A stretch of 64,000 nt of DNA, from assembly GCA_036365455.1 (NCBI GenBank), contig JAWQUS010000010.1, positions 23,980,501 to 24,044,500 on the forward strand, in the 5' to 3' direction. Source of the DNA: Macrosoma leucophasiata. Lineage: Eukaryota; Arthropoda; Insecta; Lepidoptera; Hedylidae. The notes under the pieces were generated by a model that ran no database searches, had not been told where the DNA came from, and worked only from the letters and a program-made list of their open reading frames with translations. A program made the translations under genes and the position numbers. This document shows positions 38,690-49,935 of the stretch, piece after piece. Every line of letters starts with the position of its first letter. Position 1 is the stretch's first letter.

Positions 38690-39300
38690 CTATCAAAGTC
38701 ATACTCTAGCAAACAAAAAAATTGACAAACAGACAGCGGCATCCGTAGCCTGCATTAAGTTTCATCTTGTGCAACTGTTGGGGCACAATGGGCAGGAGGG
38801 CAGATGTATCATATCCTGCTTTGGAGCACCGCAGTCACATTTTGGTCCCGAAAAATAACCACATCTAGCCATGTTCCATCTACAACGACCCCCTCCGGTA
38901 CGTAGTCGGTTTAGCGTTTACCGGATGGGCCATTGCAGATCGGAACCCAAAGGAAGACTTTCCAAAAGTAAGACGTAGTCCGATGGGACGGAATATTTTG
39001 ACCTCCAAAGATGTTGTTTATTGGAACGCCTGTTGCTGGTTCTGTGTAGCCCAGGAAACTCTTACGGCTTTTCAAACGTGTTATTCGGCTGGTCGGGGGT
39101 CATTTTCCTGTTGACACATTTCAGTTTCATAGGCAACCTGTCTACGGATATGTGGTTGGGCAATACCTGCAAGGGGGTATAACAAGTTCAGGGGTGTAGG
39201 TTTTAAGCATACCGTTATTGTTCTGCAGGTCTCATTTAGTGCAACGTTTACTTCTATAGCATGAGCAGAGCGTTGCCATTCTGGATACACGCATTACTCG
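38690..39300 (-). pseudogene. LINE reverse transcriptase C-terminal relic
   Basis: Minus-strand pieces in several frames: LNLLYPLAGIAQPHIRR with QQENDPR (39290-39081), then LNRLRTGV and PKCDCGAPKQDMIHLPSCP (about 38930-38800), a zinc-knuckle-like C-x-C...H..C ending. These are typical of the C-terminal region of lepidopteran endonuclease/RT proteins. Multiple frameshifts and stops; dead. Confidence 0.65.
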
Positions 39301-39689
39301 CCTGAAGAGAAACACAAGGCAAGACCTGTGGTTCTTAAGACATTTGGGGATGCTCCCCAGGAAATCCAGATCAGCTGCCTATACTATTACTACCGTTATA
39401 GGATAACATAATATTAATATGCCTTCGTAGACATCTCAGATAAATATCACATTATTATATCTGAAATCTCAGGATCTGAATCTAATAATTTTTCTTTCTA
39501 ACTTTGATATTTATAATTTATCAGAAATCATAACAACTTTAAATAATGCTTGTTCATTAACAGTTTCTAATGTCATCTTACAAGATATTATTATATACAA
39601 ACAAAATATGATTTCTCCTAGACGACATTAAAATAATATTTATATCATAAGATTACCCATTACACCTAAAAATTTACAAAGAACGTGCA
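39301..39689. other. No gene seen
   Basis: AT-rich sequence without recognisable coding or repeat signal. Confidence 0.4.
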
Positions 39690-39895
39690 GTAAGCCCATT
39701 TAAAGTTACCGGAGGAGCTATTTAATTTTTTACAACATTTTTACCGAGAACTGGGTACGAAGACAATTCTCACCACAGCCGCCCTGGGAGCCATACATTT
39801 GAACTTGCCTGTCTAACCGCTGCGTTTTCGTGTTGAGGGGGAATGGCACTTTAAATATTCATATTAGTACTCCGATTTTTGTGGATTGTTCTCTT
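39690..39895 (+). repeat. Diverged direct repeat, copy 1
   Basis: Shares TACGAAGACAATTCTC, ACAGCCGCCCTGGGAG and GTGTTGAGGGGGAATGG with 41088-41290 in the same order, over about 200 bp. No ORF. Confidence 0.7.
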
Positions 39896-39954
39896 TTATT
39901 ATGTTCGCTGATTTACTTTCAGAATTAGTATAAATCAATAAATAAAATACGGTT

Positions 39955-40090
39955 ACACTCACAGCCCACGCTGGGTATAAACCTGTGTCATACATACATC
40001 ACATACACAAGCACCCAGACTCGAAACAAATATTTGTCCCGCGACCCTTTGAATCGAACGGTCGTCTCACACCACTGGACTAACTAGGTC
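39955..40090 (-). repeat. SINE-C, minus strand
   Basis: Minus strand: GACGACCTAGTTAGTCCAGT tRNA-like head, GATTCAAAGGGTCGCGGG, then ATATTTGTTTCGAGTCTGGG and the ACACAGGTTTATACCCAGCG end. A complete but diverged copy. Confidence 0.72.
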
Positions 40091-40364
40091 GTCAAATAAA
40101 ATACCTTCTATGTAATTATTCAGTTATAGTTTATAAATCGATGAACGCCGGCTATGCGTACAAAAAAGTGTCACGTTCCGCCGGAGTTGATTGGGCAAAC
40201 GAGGGCGTGGAACAAACGATACAGAGGCACGATCGGCCTAGGCGTTCCGTAAACCGATTTTAGAGACCACACTTCTTTTACGATATACTGGTTTGGCAGA
40301 CGTTGCAGATACTGCTTACTGCTCGTGATAAGATACCCCATGTCGATCTTCATAATATATGTAT

Positions 40365-40530
40365 GGCCCCGTAATAACTATCACAGAGACAGAACACCTA
40401 AGTTCTCAAGAATGGTAACGCATCTGCACTTTGACCCCTGGTTTTTGTGTAGATGTCTACAGGCTGCAGCCATCACTTAACATCAATGTAAGCTACAGGC
40501 TTGTTTGCCACCTTTGTAACATAAAAAAAT
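40365..40530 (+). repeat. Repeat A2, 3' part
   Basis: ATGGCCCCGTAATAACTATC, TGCACTTTGACCCCTGGTTT, ACAGGCTGCAGCCATCACTT and the A-tailed end AACATAAAAAAATATAAAAAA. Confidence 0.8.
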
Positions 40531-40564
40531 ATAAAAAATAAAAGAGCATCTTCATAATATCATC

Positions 40565-40850
40565 ATATACTGGTAGAGCTACAGTGACGAAGCTCGCGGG
40601 CGTAGGCACCACCGCGTTACCTAATATACTTGCTGCTAAATGGTAGTGTTCAGCGCTATCGTATTCCGGTCAGGTGGTAATGTATGGCCCTGTAATTTCC
40701 GACACAGAGGCATAACACCTTAGGCCCAGGAGTGGTAACACATGTGCATTTTGACCTTGGTCTTTTAGTGGGTGTCTATAGGCTGCAGTCATCACTTAAC
40801 ATCAATGTGAACTGAATGCTTGTTTGCCAGTTCCATAACATAAAAAATGC
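40565..40850 (+). repeat. Repeat A1, full length
   Basis: From ACTGGTAGAGCTACAGTGAC to CCATAACATAAAAAATG, only 35 bp after the previous A2 copy. A1 and A2 lie side by side, showing that the two subfamilies are distinct. Confidence 0.85.
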
Positions 40851-41087
40851 AACAATAAATAGACACTGATGTAAAAATAAACCAGGTAAGTAGATTTCAC
40901 AATAACCTTCTATAAAAAAACGTATTTTGACGCCTTATAACATCGTATATTCTTAATATAAGTATATTAAAACAAGTTAAAAACGATCTATAACAATAAA
41001 AAGGAAAACTTCTCATAAAGTACAGCAATGAAATATTTATTTCAGAAAATTACACAATAAAATTAAATGTTAACAAATAGCACGCGC

Positions 41088-41290
41088 TGTAAGGCCATCT
41101 AAGTTATACTTAGTGGCGGAGTTATTTCATTTTTTCAACATTTTTACTGAGAACTTTGTACGAAGACAATTCTCGCTACAGCCGCCCTGGGAGACATACA
41201 TTTAAACTTGCCTGTCTTACCGCGCCTCTTTAGTGTTGAGGGGGAATGGTACTTTAAATATTTATAGTACTCCAATTTTTGTTAATTGTG
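41088..41290 (+). repeat. Diverged direct repeat, copy 2
   Basis: Second copy of 39690-39895, 1.4 kb downstream. The stretch between contains SINE-C and two repeat A copies, so the duplication is either older than those insertions or not a simple tandem. Confidence 0.7.
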
Positions 41291-41464
41291 AACATTTTTT
41301 TGGGTGCACTAATTTGCTTTGAGCCTACAAAGTGAATGGAATAATCTGTAATTATGTAATTTCAAACTTTTAAGTTATGAGAATTATAATTTAGGTCAAA
41401 TTATGTCTACCACTTCGGAGATTAGAGGCGTGAAATTTCGCTTTTTTTTGGTCAAATTAATGAT

Positions 41465-41705
41465 TAATGGTTAAATATATGTAAGTTTATAACTGCAGCC
41501 TATACCTAGACTTCAACACAAAAACCAGAGGTCTCAATGCAGATGCGTTGCCACCCCTGAGACCTAAGGTATTATGTCTGCGTAATAGTTTTTACGGGAC
41601 CATAGATTACTATATAACCGGAACACTATGGTGCTGAAAATTACCATAGCTAAGGTAATGCGATGGTGTCTACGCCCTCGAGGTTCTGCACTGCATCTCT
41701 ACCAT
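41465..41705 (-). repeat. Repeat A2, minus strand
   Basis: AACTGCAGCCTATACCTAGA, GGTCTCAATGCAGATGCGTT, GTAATAGTTTTTACGGGACC and the 5' head GCCCTCGAGGTTCTGCACTG. A small SINE-B tail lies just before it (about 41405-41450: GGAGATTAGAGGCGTGAAAT). Confidence 0.75.
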
Positions 41706-42409
41706 TAATAAACATAGATGCACTGTAATCTGCATCACAAATACAGCCTTACTTTATTAAACATATGCGTAATCATAACGTTATATCATTGCCATTCCTC
41801 AAAATAATACAAATGTAACAACGTAGCAATCTCTAAACTAAACCCATACGAAATCCATTTAATTAATCCACAAAAAAGTTCTCACAAAAAAAATATCCCT
41901 CGTGCGTACTTTATTCACACGAATAAAACAGCTAGGAACATATGCGCGGAACAGGGCATCACATATATAAATACGTAATACACTGTAGCGTCCTTATTCT
42001 GGAAACAGCAGAAACTTCCTTACACCACGTGTATACTTGCATCCTTGTCTGACATTCGCGAATACGTGAAAACAGCCAGCGAATCCCTATAAACGTTGAG
42101 ATAGAGATAGCTAGAATAAGAATGTGAACCCCCCAGATATATTTTATGGAGAGGGCTCTTTTTGCAATAGCTAGCAGAAGGTGCGGCCCAACCCTTCATA
42201 TTTACGATTAAGTCGTGATCAGAAACATAACTTACTGGTGTTTTTTTGCCGATAGGCGTCTGATACACGGTTGGATTATTTGATATTAAACGGATGATGG
42301 TTTATAAAGTATTTTGAGCATATCACGCGATTCTGACAAGCACCCGACTGACAGATCATTTTCCTATGCCCATTGTAATGGGTTGAACATGATTACGTGC
42401 GCCTTAAAG
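41706..42409. other. No gene seen
   Basis: AT-rich. A minus-strand open stretch at 42020-42268 has no motif I recognise and is not called. Confidence 0.4.
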
Positions 42410-42831
42410 CGTGGGCCCACCTCAGCGCACGGAGAGTCTGCGCACGTGTATTAAGCTTCACTTTATATGAAATTGTATGAGGTAGTGTCCACTGCAACCC
42501 ACGAAGATACTACATATGAATTGACGTCATTGACACATGCATGGATAGCGTGAATAGGCAGCTACATAGCTCAACGCTATTAACGTAGACCCACGTTTCT
42601 ACTAGGAGTACACGAATATGGCCCACGACTATGTACAGCTCGCTTATTTATCATTGGATTGCAGTGGGACGTGCGTAACCTCCGTGCGCCGTGCGCTTTA
42701 CATTATTCGTGGGCTTCATATACTCCAGTGGAAACATTGACCCACGTTGTCAAACAAATTAATACACGCAGCTAAAATGCGCCGCGTGTCCGTGCACAGC
42801 ATGCGTCTCGGTTAGCCCGCGCCTTTAATAT
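42410..42831. mobile_element. GC-rich MITE-like element
   Basis: Ends are imperfect inverted repeats: CTTAAAGCGTGGGCCCACCT...CGCACGTGTATTAA on the left and TTAATACACGCAGC...GGTTAGCCCGCGCCTTTAAT on the right. A further inverted pair (GCGCACGGAGAG / CTCCGTGCGCCG) lies inside. Many CCCACG motifs are scattered through it. No ORF; superfamily not assigned. Confidence 0.5.
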
Positions 42832-42944
42832 TTTGCCAATCCTGTATTTTGTTAACGTTGCTGAAATTTGAGGTAGCGTTCAGTCAAGATCTGTTGATAC
42901 AATAGTGTATTTTATTTGGAGAAATAAACTAAATAAAATCAATG

Positions 42945-43050
42945 TGTATTCGAAAACGATAGTGTTGAACATTATCAGTTGATGGTAGACAATTTTGGGA
43001 AATCGGTGGTGTCTACATCCTCAAACTCCACACTCCGTCCATAGAACTGT
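42945..43050 (-). repeat. Repeat A, strongly diverged 5' part
   Basis: AACGATAGTGTTGAACATTA, GGTGGTGTCTACATCCTCAA and ACTCCACACTCCGTCC follow the 5' half of a minus-strand copy at low identity. Confidence 0.5.
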
Positions 43051-44189
43051 ACAGTGGTAAAGTTATTTTTTGATACAGTGGTACAGTAAAAGCAAAACCA
43101 ATTAACTACTAATGTGGTGTTACCGAGAAAATTCGTTGCAAACATCATTCCAATGCTGTAATAGCAAAAACACATAAAATTCGCAATGCAACTGCAAAAG
43201 GAAGACCAATAAGGCATATTTTTCGCGAAATTAATTTACAGTTACAAATTAAGAAGCATAAAAGCGGACGAAGCGAGTTCAGGTAAGAGGTTATGTAAAC
43301 ATGGTAACGAAGTGTCTGCGCGATGTAGGAAATTTGGATGCGGTAAAAAAAATTCATAGTTAGTGCTTATTTCATTTAAGTTTTTATAAGTGCAAAGAAA
43401 CATGGAGTTCACATAGATTATACTCGTATATAATGTGAATATACATATAATAGTATGATGTCTATGGACATCATGATTCCTGATGCTCCACTTAACCCGA
43501 ATACGACAGTACCATTTGGAGTGGGATTGATTAAGTTATGTGATGGTATTTACGCCGTAGAGTTGAGTTTTGACGTTATTTACGAAGACATACATTACCA
43601 TCTCATTCATAATCATAATATATTTCAAGCAATAGATCTTACGTAAAGAAGGAAAACAACTCACCAACAGAAGCATGTGGTGAAAAGCATAATAAAATCA
43701 AGACATAAAAATATGAAAACATCACTATTCTGGAGCTAAATACTTGATGATAATATACCGTGATTACTTAATAATAATAATTGTTCTATGCAATAATAAG
43801 AATATGACGTTTCACTGCCTCCATCGTTAGACTTATTAACAAAAATTGAACTATAAACAGGGTTAATTGAAATTAACGCACCACCTTTTGCAAACATCCT
43901 CTCTGCGAGTACAACAATCCCAAAAAAAAAATTGTTCTACGACTTTTTAAAATAAAAGTTTTTAAAATTGAATTTTTCCCATACAAATTTTTTTTTTCCC
44001 TCTAAACTGGCATTTACTCTGGGCCACAGACCAATCAGCCTTCCTTCTTCTAACTCTGAGCGTAGGTATGCCACGTACCTTGCAAAATATGGCTAGTTAA
44101 AGGGGGGCGGGGGGTTGCGGGACGACGCAGCGGAGGCGATGCTCGTTTAAACTTTTGAAATCATTTTTTGGTTCTTCTTTTTTGTGTTT
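43051..44189. other. No gene seen
   Basis: AT-rich with several short ORFs of 60-80 codons on both strands and no recognisable motif. A GC-rich run (GGGGGGCGGGGGGTTGCGGG) lies at 44102-44121. Confidence 0.35.
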
Positions 44190-44455
44190 TTTTTTCATGT
44201 AATGGAAGTGAACAAGAACGCAGTTTACATTGATGTTAAGTGGTGACTACAGCCTATAGACACCTACACAAAGACCAAGGTCAAAATGCAGATGCGTTAC
44301 CACTCCTGAGGCCTAAGGTGTTATGCCTCTGTGCCGGAAATTACAGGGCCGTACATTACCACCTGACCGGAACACGATAGTACTGAACACTATCATTTAG
44401 CGGCAAGTATATTAGGTAATGCAGCGGCGCCCGCGAGCTCCGTCACTGAAGCCAG
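44190..44455 (-). repeat. Repeat A1, near full length
   Basis: TTTTCATGTAATGGAAGTGA, GGTCAAAATGCAGATGCGTT, CTCTGTGCCGGAAATTACAG and GCGCCCGCGAGCTCCGTCAC. Well conserved; a 10-bp deletion removes the GGTGCCTACG segment. Confidence 0.85.
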
Positions 44456-44871
44456 TAAAATTTAATAAAATAAAATATATATTATTTAAATTTATTAATT
44501 AATTATTAAATAAAATTATATAGCAAGATTTGGAAACAAATGTTGCAGAATTGATGTAGAGAGGTTGCCTTCAAGAAATGATGCGCAATTTTAAATTAAC
44601 CCTGTATAAATTACCATATCCACGACATGAGCTACATTCGCTCGGTGAGTGACATCGTGTCGCGCCCTGATTACTGCGCCGCCTCCTGCCGAACAGTTGG
44701 CTCTGTGCTTTATGCAGTTTGCTGGAAAAATATCTAGCTCGGATTCGCGACGTCATTACGAAATGCACATCAGTAACTGGAATAAATAAATTATTTTTAC
44801 TGGCTATATTTATATATAAGCAGTGACGTAAAGTTAGAAGTTAAATCTTTTACAAATGAACCATTCTTCTT
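44456..44871. other. No gene seen
   Basis: AT-rich flank; a short minus-strand open stretch (44571-44768) is basic but has no motif. Confidence 0.35.
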
Positions 44872-45105
44872 ACAGAATCAGAATCAGAAACTCATTTATT
44901 CATTTAGGGTGACAGGCACCTCTTATGACAAAAACAAACAAAATAAATTAAAGTGAATAACAATTGATATACATGTCAAACAAGATAAAAAATGTATGTA
45001 TAGTGAAGAATATCACTAAGATAAAACTAAATATAATAAACTAATGTAAAAAGTATATCAGTAGAATGTCTCATTTCCCCTTTACAAACTGATAACACTA
45101 CTAAC
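44872..45105 (-). mobile_element. LINE-E 3' end, second copy
   Basis: CAGAATCAGAATCAGAAACT and GGGTGACAGGCACCTCTTAT match 13932-14155 closely, down to GTCTCATTTCCCCTTTACAA. In minus orientation it ends in TGATTC units. It lacks the 24-bp inverted repeats that frame the first copy. Confidence 0.7.
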
Positions 45106-45211
45106 TAACTAAGAAAGATATCGATGGCGTTAAATATCTCAATATTTTAATTATCTTATTAATCATATTGATGCATAAACATCTGAGAAAATGAAATGTT
45201 ATATCAGAAAA

Positions 45212-45426
45212 TATGTAATAATACTATGTATCGAATGGACACTTCGACGTCCCGCCCGATTTCCCCGCCTCACCCAACCTCCTCCCTTCCTATAAGCGAC
45301 GTTTGGTATTCTCTACGTGGTACGCACACAGGTGCACGTGTAAATACACGTCACTGATTGATATCTCTGTAAAAGAGACCAAATTAAGCGTTTGTATGGA
45401 ATTTTGGCGCAGTGTCCACGGTGTGG
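45212..45426 (+). repeat. Element D, full length
   Basis: AATATGTAATAATACTATGT, GACACTTCGACGTCCCGCCC, CCTCACCCAACCTCCTCCCT, GGTGCACGTGTAAATACACG and TGGCGCAGTGTCCACGGTGT in order. The reference copy for family D. No inverted ends, no tail and no ORF are evident. Confidence 0.8.
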
Positions 45427-45879
45427 TTATGTTAAACATAATGCAGCACTAGTCAAGTAAAAAGCTGAGCATACCAGAAGTATTTTTCTAAGCAAATATA
45501 AAACAAGAAAACCATTGCATGGTTTTTAGGAAAAACCAACCAGTTCTCAAATCCAGCTATAAAACGACTTACCAAGACTTAACCCTGCAAAAATACACAA
45601 ACTCCCCCTTGATTAGGCAATACGGTAGGGTTAACTGTCCCATATCTTACGGAATATAACCGCGCTGTGAATGTTTAATCCGACCCGGTCAAAAGTTTTG
45701 GCGCCGCAACTCTATGTAATCTAGAGAGATTTAAAACCTCTTGGGTATTGCAGAATAATATATGTTCGTTTGTATTCTTTAGCGTACAGCTGGTAACGTT
45801 CTTTATCATTTTGTATATGGAAATAGTGAATGTTACATTTGCCAAGAGGTGGCACAAAATTACTTTTTTTTTTAAAGGT
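45427..45879. other. No gene seen
   Basis: AT-rich sequence without recognisable coding or repeat signal. Confidence 0.4.
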
Positions 45880-46140
45880 AGAGCTCCAGTGACGGAGCCC
45901 GCAGGCGTAGGCACCACTGCATTACCTAATATACTTGACGGTAAATGGTAGTGTTCAGCACTATCGTGTTCCGGTCAGGTGGTAATTTCCGACACAGAGG
46001 CATAATACCTTAGGCCTCAGGAGTGGTAACGCATCTGCATTTTGACCTTGGTCTTTGTGTAAGTGTCTATAGGCTGCAGTCATCACTTAAAATCAATGTG
46101 AACTGCATGCTTGTTTGCCACATCCATAACATAAAAAATG
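45880..46140 (+). repeat. Repeat A1, full length
   Basis: GGTAGAGCTCCAGTGACGGA through CATTTTGACCTTGGTCTTTG to CCATAACATAAAAAATG. A 12-bp deletion removes the TGTACGGCCCTG segment after GGTGGTAA. Confidence 0.85.
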
Positions 46141-46164
46141 CATATATTAACTTACTGATAATTT

Positions 46165-46265
46165 GACGACCTAGTTGGTCCAGTGATGTCTGACGACCGA
46201 TTGAACCGACGCTCACGGGTTCGATTTCCGAGCTGGGGCAAATATTTGTATGGCCAACAGATAGA
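46165..46265 (+). repeat. SINE-C, head and start of body
   Basis: ACGACCTAGTTGGTCCAGTG (A-box side), CACGGGTTCGATTTCCG (B box) and GTATGGCCAACAGATAG, where the copy stops. The best preserved tRNA-like head of this family in the window. Confidence 0.75.
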
Positions 46266-46654
46266 GTGGGGTATTTTATTTTTATAAATCTGTCTTTTGT
46301 AGCATTCCTAATTAGATGTCAATCAGGATTGCTAATACAACAAATTATTCCATTTAGTCCATATAGCGTCTATTACACTATAAATTAACGGTGGAATAGA
46401 TTAAAGCTACCTATCGATCAAAGAGAATATAATCACTACGTGTAAAGGATAGGACTCCATACAAATGTCTAATGTTGGCTTAGAACAATACCAACCTGAC
46501 AGATTAACGTAATTCATAGTATTAACAGTTAATGGCGTTATCTCTGTCAAGTTGGTATTATTCTCAGCCAATCGATACATACTATTTTGATAAAAAAAGA
46601 AAAAAAAACATTTATTTGGACAGCAAGAGACATGACGATACAAATTTCCAGACG
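46266..46654. other. No gene seen
   Basis: AT-rich sequence without recognisable coding or repeat signal. Confidence 0.4.
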
Positions 46655-46790
46655 ATTAAGTACAACGGGTTGGCCACTAACCCTTATCTCCACCAACCCG
46701 CATTGGAGCAGCGTAGTGGAGTAAGCTCCAGGCCTCCTTCCATAAAGGGGAGAAACTCGTGCCCAGCAGTGGGACGTATCTAGGGTCGCC
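46655..46790 (+). repeat. Lepidopteran interspersed repeat, CCCAGCAGTGGGACGT type
   Basis: GGGTTGGCCACTAACCCTTA, CCGCATTGGAGCAGCGTAGT, GGCCTCCTTCCATAAAGGGG and TGCCCAGCAGTGGGACGTAT. 3' half of the repeat at 12640-12965. Confidence 0.68.
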
Positions 46791-47144
46791 ATTATTAATT
46801 CGGTGATGCTTACGCTTTTCGAACAACGAAAAGTGTCGCGTTAACGGAACTAAAAAGAGTCATAGCAGTAGGATTTGGGAGTAATGACACCAATGAGCTA
46901 TTTCATCATATTGTACGGGTTGTTGGTGTAGCGTAAACCAGATACCGAAGGACGTGTCATTGAAACTATACCAGTTGTTTTCGCAAGTTTATATGTGAGC
47001 CTCCAGTATAAAAGTGTGTTCACTCTTCAGACACTTTTCAAGATATTTGAAAAGTTTTGAAAGATTAATATAAGCCAGCAGGTGAATATGTAAATAGTGA
47101 TACATACAAATGTATTCATAAATATTCCGTGAAATAGATTGTTT

Positions 47145-47400
47145 AATTACGTATGTATGTATCTTCCCCCCAGGTCCCTAACGGGGTAGGCTGAGAGTGT
47201 GGAGCGCCAGATATTCCGGTCCTGACACACTTCCCGTGCGTCATCTACCTTCATCATTCTCTTCATATACGCACGCCGATTCATAATACTTTTGGCCCCA
47301 TCATCAGACACAACTTGACCTATTTGGTCATGGTAGGTCAGTCTTGGTCTTCCTGAGCCTCTACAATCATCCACATTCGCATTGTATTATTAAAATTAAT
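47145..47400 (-). pseudogene. LINE protein C-terminal fragment (RTE-like?)
   Basis: Minus-strand reading: RGSGRPRLTYHDQIGQVVSD, KSIMNRRAYMKRMMKVDDAR and EVCQDRNIWRSTLSAYPVRD. This resembles the end of RTE-type polymerases (GRP...W.D...A.DR..WR). Similar pieces are at 54440 (minus), 58545 (plus) and 60890 (plus). The ORF is open across the fragment but has no upstream RT. Confidence 0.55.
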
Positions 47401-47539
47401 TTCAAGTCAGAGAATTAAAAACGTTTCAAATTAATTCCCCCCCCCCGGTAAAAAGTATATCGTATCTAGTAAGGTTTCACTTTTTTTAGGTTTTAGTGGC
47501 CTTTACAAATATTTTAAATATAAATTTACTAAAATTGTA
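47401..47539. other. No gene seen
   Basis: AT-rich; C-run at 47438-47446. Confidence 0.35.
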
Positions 47540-47870
47540 TTTGAATCCAGTCGACAATTACGCAGTTATCTCACCGTGAGTAAATGAAACTCGGCATTCC
47601 ATCATTTTCGCGTGGCGAACTTTTCGCTAGTTTTTGTGCAAAGTTCTGATTTACGAGCGACCCGAGCAGCACCCCTCTAATAAAGGAATTTTGCTTGAAT
47701 TTTTTCTCAACTTGATGACACTTAGTTGCCACAAATTTATAGGTGGCGTGCTTTGAGTCGTTTTGAACACCTTTGTAAATTTCTGTAGAGAAGACTTCTC
47801 GTGGATAAAAAATACTTTGTCCATTACTGCTCAATGTCATATCATGCGGTACACAAACTAAATACCGTTC
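47540..47870 (+). repeat. Local repeat pair, copy 1
   Basis: Shares CTCGGCATTCCATCATTTTC, TTTACGAGCGACCCGAG, AAAGGA-TTTTGCTTGA, TTGATGACACTTA and CATGCGGTACA in order with 48730-49025. The minus strand is open for 89 codons in this copy only, which speaks against coding. Confidence 0.72.
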
Positions 47871-48219
47871 GATGGACAGAAAAACACAACGTTACCTAGA
47901 ATGTTAAAATATAAAACAGACGTTCCACATATGGTGATGGGAAGCATTGCGAAAGAAATTTTGAAAAATCTCAGAGTAGAAGAAGGCATAGCTAAGAAAA
48001 GATGCTCAAAAAATATATATAGTACAGTTAAAGCTAAGGTTATTCTTAAAAATATATTATCAAGAAAACTTTGTATTGTTTATGTTAGGGAAGCTATGAT
48101 ACATCTCGTCCAATTCATCGTAGTGTCTCACGACGAAGGTATTTGATCAACGTGTGTTGTCAGTGATGATATGAGGAAATGAAACGTGGTTGCTCACTAT
48201 GCCTCTTAAAAAGACTCAA

Positions 48220-48455
48220 AGTTACGTAGAGAGCAATAGAGAGAGCCATGATGAGAAAACATAAGATTCAAAGAAGCCCACGAAACAGTGGAACTCGGTG
48301 GGCAGGGCACATATCTAGAAAAATGTATGGCCGTGTGCAGATTAGTTAAAGGGTGGTGCCCAGAAGATAAAACGTAGATAGGCCCTTCACGAGGTGGATC
48401 GACGATCTGGTTAATATTGTGGGCAATCGCTTGTTGATGGCGACCCACGCTGTTC
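48220..48455 (+). pseudogene. RTE-like LINE RT C-terminal fragment
   Basis: Reads QRAIERAMM, then GTRWAGHISRKMYGR and FTRWIDDLVNIVGNRLL across stops and frameshifts. These match the end of RTE-type RTs in Lepidoptera (RAMER...W.W.GH..R...GRP..RW.DD....AG..W). It is cut off by repeat A at 48456. Confidence 0.6.
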
Positions 48456-48640
48456 ACTATCGTATTCCGGTTAGATGGTAATGTATGGCTCCGTAATAAT
48501 TATTATAAATCATCTTGGGCCTTTGAGGCACGCATCTGCTTATTGATCTCCCGTTTTTGTGTATTTTAGAGACTGCAGTCGAGATTTATCATTCATGTGT
48601 ACAGCATGCTTATTTGTCACTATTATGTCATGAAAAATGT
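48456..48640 (+). repeat. Repeat A2, diverged
   Basis: TGTTCACTATCGTATTCCGG, ATGGCTCCGTAATAATTATT, TTTTTGTGTATTTTAGAGAC and GCATGCTTATTTGTCACTAT to TCATGAAAAATG. Confidence 0.7.
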
Positions 48641-48729
48641 GTGGTAGACGTGTTGACTGAGACTTTCGAAGAAAATTTATTTAATTTTGATTCCTACTTT
48701 TTTTTTATAGAAATCTAAGTTATATATTC

Positions 48730-49025
48730 ATTTAGCAATTACGTCGCGATCTCACCGTAACTGAAAACTCGGCATTCCATCATTTTCGAGTGGCGAACTT
48801 TTTGTTAGTTTTTATACGAAGTTTTGATTTACGAGCGACCCGAGTCCAACCGTCCCTCTTTAATAAAGGAGTTTTGCTTGATTTTTTTTCAGGAGTTGAT
48901 GACACTTAAGACGTAGAATTTATAGTCTAAGCGTTGAGTTAAGTTCTGTTTAAAAACACCTGCCCGGAGGCTTATTATGTTACTTAATATTACGTCTCAT
49001 GCGGTACATTCATTTTTTGCCGTAA
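48730..49025 (+). repeat. Local repeat pair, copy 2
   Basis: Second copy of 47540-47870, about 1.2 kb downstream, with scattered indels. An RTE fragment and repeat A lie between the copies. Confidence 0.72.
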
Positions 49026-49099
49026 TTTAATAGTTACCAATATTTAGGTATGCTTTATTCAGTTTCTTAATCCCTAGGCTGACGGTATTACTGTTTTTT

Positions 49100-49150
49100 A
49101 TGTCATGAAGTAGCAAACAAGGATACAGTTAACATTGATGGTAAGAACCT
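49100..49150 (-). repeat. Repeat A, 3' end fragment
   Basis: TTTTTATGTCATGAAGTAGC AAACAAGGATACAGTTAACA TTGATGGTAAG: only the A-tail side of a minus-strand copy. Confidence 0.55.
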
Positions 49151-49411
49151 GATTGTAATATACATACGTTGCGACTCCTCAGATTTATGCTCTTGTGACC
49201 CTGTGTTTAAAATTTCAAAGTCATAAAGCATATACAAGACAAAAAAATTCTAAGCACTGTTTCTTAAAAAAAAATTAAAAAAAAAGAAGAGGTGGGTACA
49301 CACTGTAAAATTGTGTTTGTGTAAGCACGTATGACTTATTCCCTTCTTGCACACGGAAATAATTCGGATCAGCGAGAAGCGGTATTTTGTTAGACCTACT
49401 TAACAGCCACC

Positions 49412-49645
49412 TTGATACTACAACAGCAGGCTCTTGTGAATTTGGATTTTGAAACACGTACGTCATTTCACAAGATTTTATATGGAACCGAATCTGTATC
49501 GAGGCTTAATGAAAGCGCTGTTAACAAACTCCAGAGGTACTTCTATGAAAATATCATTCTTCGACATGGAGATCGGACCAAAGATGTAAAGCTTAACAGC
49601 AAGCTATTAGAAAACAAATATTTTCAAAACTCCATACCACCATAA
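49412..49645 (+). CDS. Unrecognised 77-codon ORF
   Basis: Reads SVSRLNESAVNKLQRYFYEN, RHGDRTKDVKLNSKLLENK and ends at TAA. Composition is protein-like and it sits in otherwise unassigned DNA, but I know no family for it. No splice sites or neighbours support it. It may be a transposon remnant. Confidence 0.22.
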   Translation: MILQQQALVNLDFETRTSFHKILYGTESVSRLNESAVNKLQRYFYENIILRHGDRTKDVKLNSKLLENKYFQNSIPP

Positions 49646-49670
49646 TGCTTGCTTGCATATAAAAAAAAAG

Positions 49671-49935
49671 AGACGGCTGACTGTTAACATGGCGTATTTT
49701 ACCCGTGTTATAGACATTCGCGTTTTATTCCTCCGCCGCAGAGGCTGGGCTCTGAATATTTTACAACGGTTACGTGCTCTACAATGTCTGCCGACTGCCG
49801 GAATTTACAGCGGCTTACCGAACGACGTAGGGAATAGTTTTATGTGGATTTCAATGTACCGACCGTACGGATATTGTCCCAAGTATATGGCCCCCGGAGT
49901 TAATAATGCTGGATTGGTGTTACACGATCCTATTA
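49671..49935 (+). repeat. Repeat H, copy 1
   Basis: GACGGCTGACTGTTAACATG, CTCCGCCGCAGAGGCTGGGC, ACAATGTCTGCCGACTGCCG and CCGAACGACGTAGGGAATAG. A local family: other copies at 50506, 51139 (plus), 53030 (minus) and a tail fragment at about 52575. Every copy keeps one frame open (RRGWALNILQRLRALQCLP...), but conservation is at the DNA level too, so coding is not shown. Confidence 0.8.
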